This document shows positions 61,648 to 64,000 of a DNA stretch of 64,000 bases, piece by piece; the stretch's first letter is position 1; the number at the start of each line of letters is the position of its first letter. Location: the NCBI RefSeq assembly GCF_006715635.1, contig NZ_VFNP01000002.1, positions 186,001 through 250,000 of the forward strand, written 5' to 3'. Source of the stretch: Streptomyces sp. SLBN-118. GTDB lineage: Bacteria; Actinomycetota; Actinomycetes; Streptomycetales; Streptomycetaceae. The notes under the pieces are model-generated. The model saw only the letters and a list, made by a program, of their open reading frames with translations. It did not search any database and had not been told where the DNA came from. A program made the translations under genes and the position numbers.

Positions 61648-62463
61648 ATGACGACCACACCCGGCAACGCGAGCAGCAACCTTCCCGGCAAGCCGCCAGT
61701 CGTCGACCTGGCCACGTGGCAGGCGGCGCGCGAGGAACTCCTGGTCCGCGAGAAGGCGCACACCCATGAAGGCGACGCGATCGCCGCGGCCCGGCGGCGG
61801 CTGCCGATGGTGGAGATCGACGGGACGGTCGAAGTCGTGGGACCCGACGGCCCGGTCCGGTTCCTGGACCTGTTCCAGGGTCGCGACGAGCTCGTGGTCT
61901 ATCAGCACATGTGGTACGACGGTGCGCCGCACCAGGGGCAGTGCGAGGGCTGCACCACCACGGCCTGGCACGTGAAGGATGCCGTCTACCTGGGCGCCCG
62001 GGGCGTCTCGTTCGCCATCCTGACCACGGGTTCGTGGGACGAGGTGGCCCCTTACGTCGAGTTCATGGGCTACACCCAGCCCTGGTACTCGGTGCGGGGC
62101 GTGGAAGCGCCGGTCGGCGGAGAGATGGGGCACATCGTCTGCTTCCTGCGCGACGGCGACCGCGTGTTCCTCACCTACTCCACGACGGGCCGTGGCAACG
62201 AGCCGGTCAACGGGTCTCTCGGCCTGCTGGACATGACGCCCTACGGCCGCGGCGAGGCGTGGGAGGACAACCCCGAGGGCTGGCCCGTGATCGGCGATGT
62301 CCGCGAGGGGTACCCGTCCGAGGGCGGCCAGGCCTGCTGGTACTGGCGCTCGGACGCCGACGGCGTCGCCACCTGGGGCCCGACCAGCCGCCCCGTGCCG
62401 CAGTGGACCCGCCCCGGCGCGACTCCCGTGGAGACCCTCGGCCGGCACGGCCACCACCACTGA
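61648..62463 (+). CDS. DUF899-family thioredoxin-like protein
   Basis: 271 residues. PVVDLATWQAAREELLVREK, then EKAHTHEGDAIAAARRRLPM, YQHMWYDGAPHQGQCEGCTT (two cysteines in the thioredoxin-like active-site region), FVEFMGYTQPWYSVRG-like core and EGGQACWYWRSDADG. Matches DUF899, a widespread thioredoxin-fold family of unknown role, often called deacetylase or oxidoreductase without proof. The ATG follows GGAGG at ideal spacing. Complete. Single gene. Confidence 0.9.
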   Translation: MTTTPGNASSNLPGKPPVVDLATWQAAREELLVREKAHTHEGDAIAAARRRLPMVEIDGTVEVVGPDGPVRFLDLFQGRDELVVYQHMWYDGAPHQGQCEGCTTTAWHVKDAVYLGARGVSFAILTTGSWDEVAPYVEFMGYTQPWYSVRGVEAPVGGEMGHIVCFLRDGDRVFLTYSTTGRGNEPVNGSLGLLDMTPYGRGEAWEDNPEGWPVIGDVREGYPSEGGQACWYWRSDADGVATWGPTSRPVPQWTRPGATPVETLGRHGHHH

Positions 62464-62631
62464 CGCACCTTCGTCGCAGCGTCGACGAAAGGTGTCAAGT
62501 GCCGGGCGGAACCTCCGGTCGAACTGGGCGAGGGAAGTTCGCGAGTACGGGCAGCCAGGTTGCGCAAACGGTGCAGTTCCGCATCGGGACACCGGCCCGG
62601 TGACGGCCCGATACGCACCTTCGTGCGCCGG

Positions 62632-63249
62632 TCACAGGCTCGCGAGGAGATCGTCGAGCGGGGTCGGTACCTGCCCGGGATCGAGGGCCTCGACAAGGAG
62701 GCGGCCGTAGCGGATCTTGCGGCCCTTCTTCGTGCCGAGGAAGCGCCGCAACTGCTGCTGCCGGGGGCGACCGTGGTGCGCGGGCTGGCACAAGAAGGTC
62801 TGCCAGGCACGGAGATCGCCTTCGGCCCGGACGACCTCCTCGACTCTCGCTGTGCCCAGCGCGCGGATGAGCTCGTCCTCCAGGTCTCTCACGCACACGA
62901 AGAAGCCCCTGCGCGGCACCCCTGCCCGCTCCAGGGCGCGGTCGTAGAAGCCCTGCTCGCCCTCGTCGCACAGTCCTGCCAGGCGCAGGCCAAGGCCGGG
63001 CGGACCGAGGAGGCCGGCGTAGCGGCCGACGCTCATCGCCCCGCCCATCGGTACGACGCACACCCCCTCGGCGGCAAGGTCCCGGCCTCGCCGTGCGGCC
63101 AGAGCCTCAACGGCCGCGAGGTCACTTTGCCCTTCGAGCAGGACCGCCGCCCCTACCCCGAGCCGCACGGCCAGATCACTCGCCGACCCGCCGGGACCGC
63201 CCTTTGCCCAGTCAATGACCGCGTCTTGGAATGCCCTCATGTCCGCCAC
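62632..63249 (-). CDS. Stand-alone OLD-type TOPRIM domain protein
   Basis: 205 residues. AAVLLEGQSDLAAVEALAAR contains the TOPRIM catalytic Glu; LAGLCDEGEQGFYDRALER the acidic DxxE-like motif; CVRDLEDELIRALG and QPAHHGRPRQQQLRRFLG follow. This matches OLD-nuclease C-terminal TOPRIM domains recalled as separate actinomycete proteins. The N-terminal ABC-type ATPase of OLD enzymes is absent. Start: GTG at 63249 or ATG at 63240. Role unknown; possible nuclease. Confidence 0.75.
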   Translation of the reverse strand: MADMRAFQDAVIDWAKGGPGGSASDLAVRLGVGAAVLLEGQSDLAAVEALAARRGRDLAAEGVCVVPMGGAMSVGRYAGLLGPPGLGLRLAGLCDEGEQGFYDRALERAGVPRRGFFVCVRDLEDELIRALGTARVEEVVRAEGDLRAWQTFLCQPAHHGRPRQQQLRRFLGTKKGRKIRYGRLLVEALDPGQVPTPLDDLLASL

Positions 63250-63372
63250 GCAGCGATTCTGCACCTCCGCCGACGGCATGGCACGGAATATTCGGCCGCC
63301 CCGTTCGACATGCCCGACGCCTTGTCCCCTCCGGCGTCATCGCGGACCACGACACCTCCACCGCCTTTGCCA

Positions 63373-63689
63373 ATGCGTGACCAGCAACTTGTCGCCTACC
63401 AGGAGCTGTTCAGTCACTACGCGAGTTCACGATGGAATTCAGGCGAGCGCATGGTGACCGACGTGGACGGGATTACGATTGGGGCGAGTGGAGCGCGGCT
63501 TTGCTGCGTGTAAGCCTGGTCGCCCCTCCAGAAGTCGCGACTGAGATCGATGACTTCGGCCGCGCCTCAACTCCCTGGACCAAGTGGCGCGGCAGCGCGA
63601 CCCGCTGCGTGACCCGGTGAGTCCGGAAGAGTTCGAGCAGGCCAGACAGGCACCCGCCGAGGCGCAGGTGAAGCTGGTCAATGCCGCGG
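63373..63689 (+). pseudogene. Degenerate Streptomyces hypothetical protein
   Basis: Three frames of one family: RDQQLVAYQELFSHYASSRW and GERMVTDVDG; then DYDWGEWSAALLRVSLVAPP and EVATEIDDFGRA; then LNSLDQVARQRDPLRDPVSP and EEFEQARQAPAEAQVKLVNA. Two frameshifts (near 63470 and 63560) break it. Recalled intact relatives are single ~140-residue proteins. It joins abruptly to an unrelated beta-propeller fragment. Confidence 0.55.
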
Positions 63690-63699
63690 ACCGCCGAGG

Positions 63700-63990
63700 C
63701 CCGACTGGTCACGCGGCAACCGGATCGCCTTCAGCCGCTTGGACTCCTCGGGCTTCGCCCACCTCTACCTCGTACGCCCCGACGGCACCGGACTGCACCG
63801 CATCAACGCGGCGCGCCTCAACGACAAGAACCCCTCGTGGTCCCCGGACGGCAGGCGCCTGGTCTTCACCAGAGGCGGTGCCGACGACGCGGACCCCGAA
63901 CACCTCTACCTGGCACGGGCCGACGGCTCCGGACTGACCCAGCTGACCAAGACCGCCTCCCATCACCTGGAGGCGGACTGGCTCCCGTAA
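63700..63990 (+). pseudogene. PD40/TolB-like beta-propeller C-terminal fragment
   Basis: About 95 residues: DWSRGNRIAFSRLDSSGFAH, YLVRPDGTGLHRINAARLND, NPSWSPDGRRLVFTRGGADD and HLYLARADGSGLTQLTKTA, typical WSPDG propeller blades, ending with TAA. The N-terminal blades and any signal peptide are missing; the fragment starts right after another pseudogene. Confidence 0.65.
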
Positions 63991-64000
63991 GGCGCCCGTC

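Noticed and set aside
1..63990. tRNA, rRNA and CRISPR arrays
   Set aside because: No T-loop plus cloverleaf, no rRNA sequence, and no regularly spaced repeats were found by eye.

Overview
The window reads as a chromosomal segment of a Streptomyces or close actinomycete. Base composition is very GC-rich, third codon positions are nearly all G or C, GTG starts are common, and many families are Streptomyces-typical (membrane NACHT NTPase, GyrI-domain regulators, oxygenase MpaB, DUF899, AidB, PadR and TetR regulators). Many insertion-sequence remnants and broken genes suggest an accessory, chromosome-arm-like region. That placement is inferred from content, not shown.

Layout. 1-6.55 kb: a self-contained sugar-alcohol PTS locus. 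DeoR regulator, 1-phosphofructokinase-type kinase, mannitol-type EIICB, EIIA and a zinc polyol dehydrogenase lie head to tail on the minus strand with overlapping start and stop codons; HPr and Enzyme I diverge from them. 6.6-20 kb: regulators with GyrI-like domains, methyltransferases, a secreted HAD phosphatase, a DUF3592 protein and a secreted subtilase, mixed with IS630, IS30 and IS5 remnants and gene fragments. 20-27.8 kb: cysteine-rich HTH regulator diverging from DoxX, transaldolase, a FAD/NAD(P) reductase, a PIG-V-like glycosyltransferase and a membrane spermidine-synthase-like protein. 27.9-29.9 kb: a graveyard of TetR, FAD-monooxygenase and LuxR/TPR fragments.

30.2-39 kb: acyl-CoA dehydrogenase with PadR regulator and a perfect palindromic operator, then a three-gene oxidative operon: a 1011-residue FAD/Fe-S D-2-hydroxyacid dehydrogenase fusion, a ThDP pyruvate-oxidase-like enzyme and an enolase-superfamily enzyme. 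39.4-45.3 kb: IS1380 remnant, an integrase-like gene, an unrecognised 468-residue protein next to AT-richer DNA, two small overlapping ORFs, a complete IS630 element with TA flanks, and an IS701-type remnant. 45.5-53.7 kb: MpaB oxygenase, cold-shock protein, TetR-cytochrome P450 pair with a shared inverted repeat, a small membrane protein behind a leader with two mutually exclusive hairpins, a complete IS481 element flanked by CTAG, and a methyltransferase. 54-64 kb: membrane protein, YciI pseudogene, membrane NACHT NTPase, TetR-AidB operon with a palindromic operator, DUF899 protein, an orphan OLD-type TOPRIM protein and two degenerate fragments at the right edge.

How genes work together. 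The PTS locus encodes every phosphotransfer step plus a kinase and a dehydrogenase. With 1-phosphofructokinase but no mannitol-1-phosphate 5-dehydrogenase visible, it suggests oxidation of a hexitol-1-phosphate to fructose-1-phosphate and then fructose-1,6-bisphosphate. The 33-39 kb operon suggests oxidation of a 2-hydroxyacid and pyruvate into the respiratory chain. No single undescribed multi-gene defence or biosynthetic system is proven here. The strongest unknowns are the 468-residue protein, the alternative-hairpin leader and the proposed ketose-1-phosphate route.
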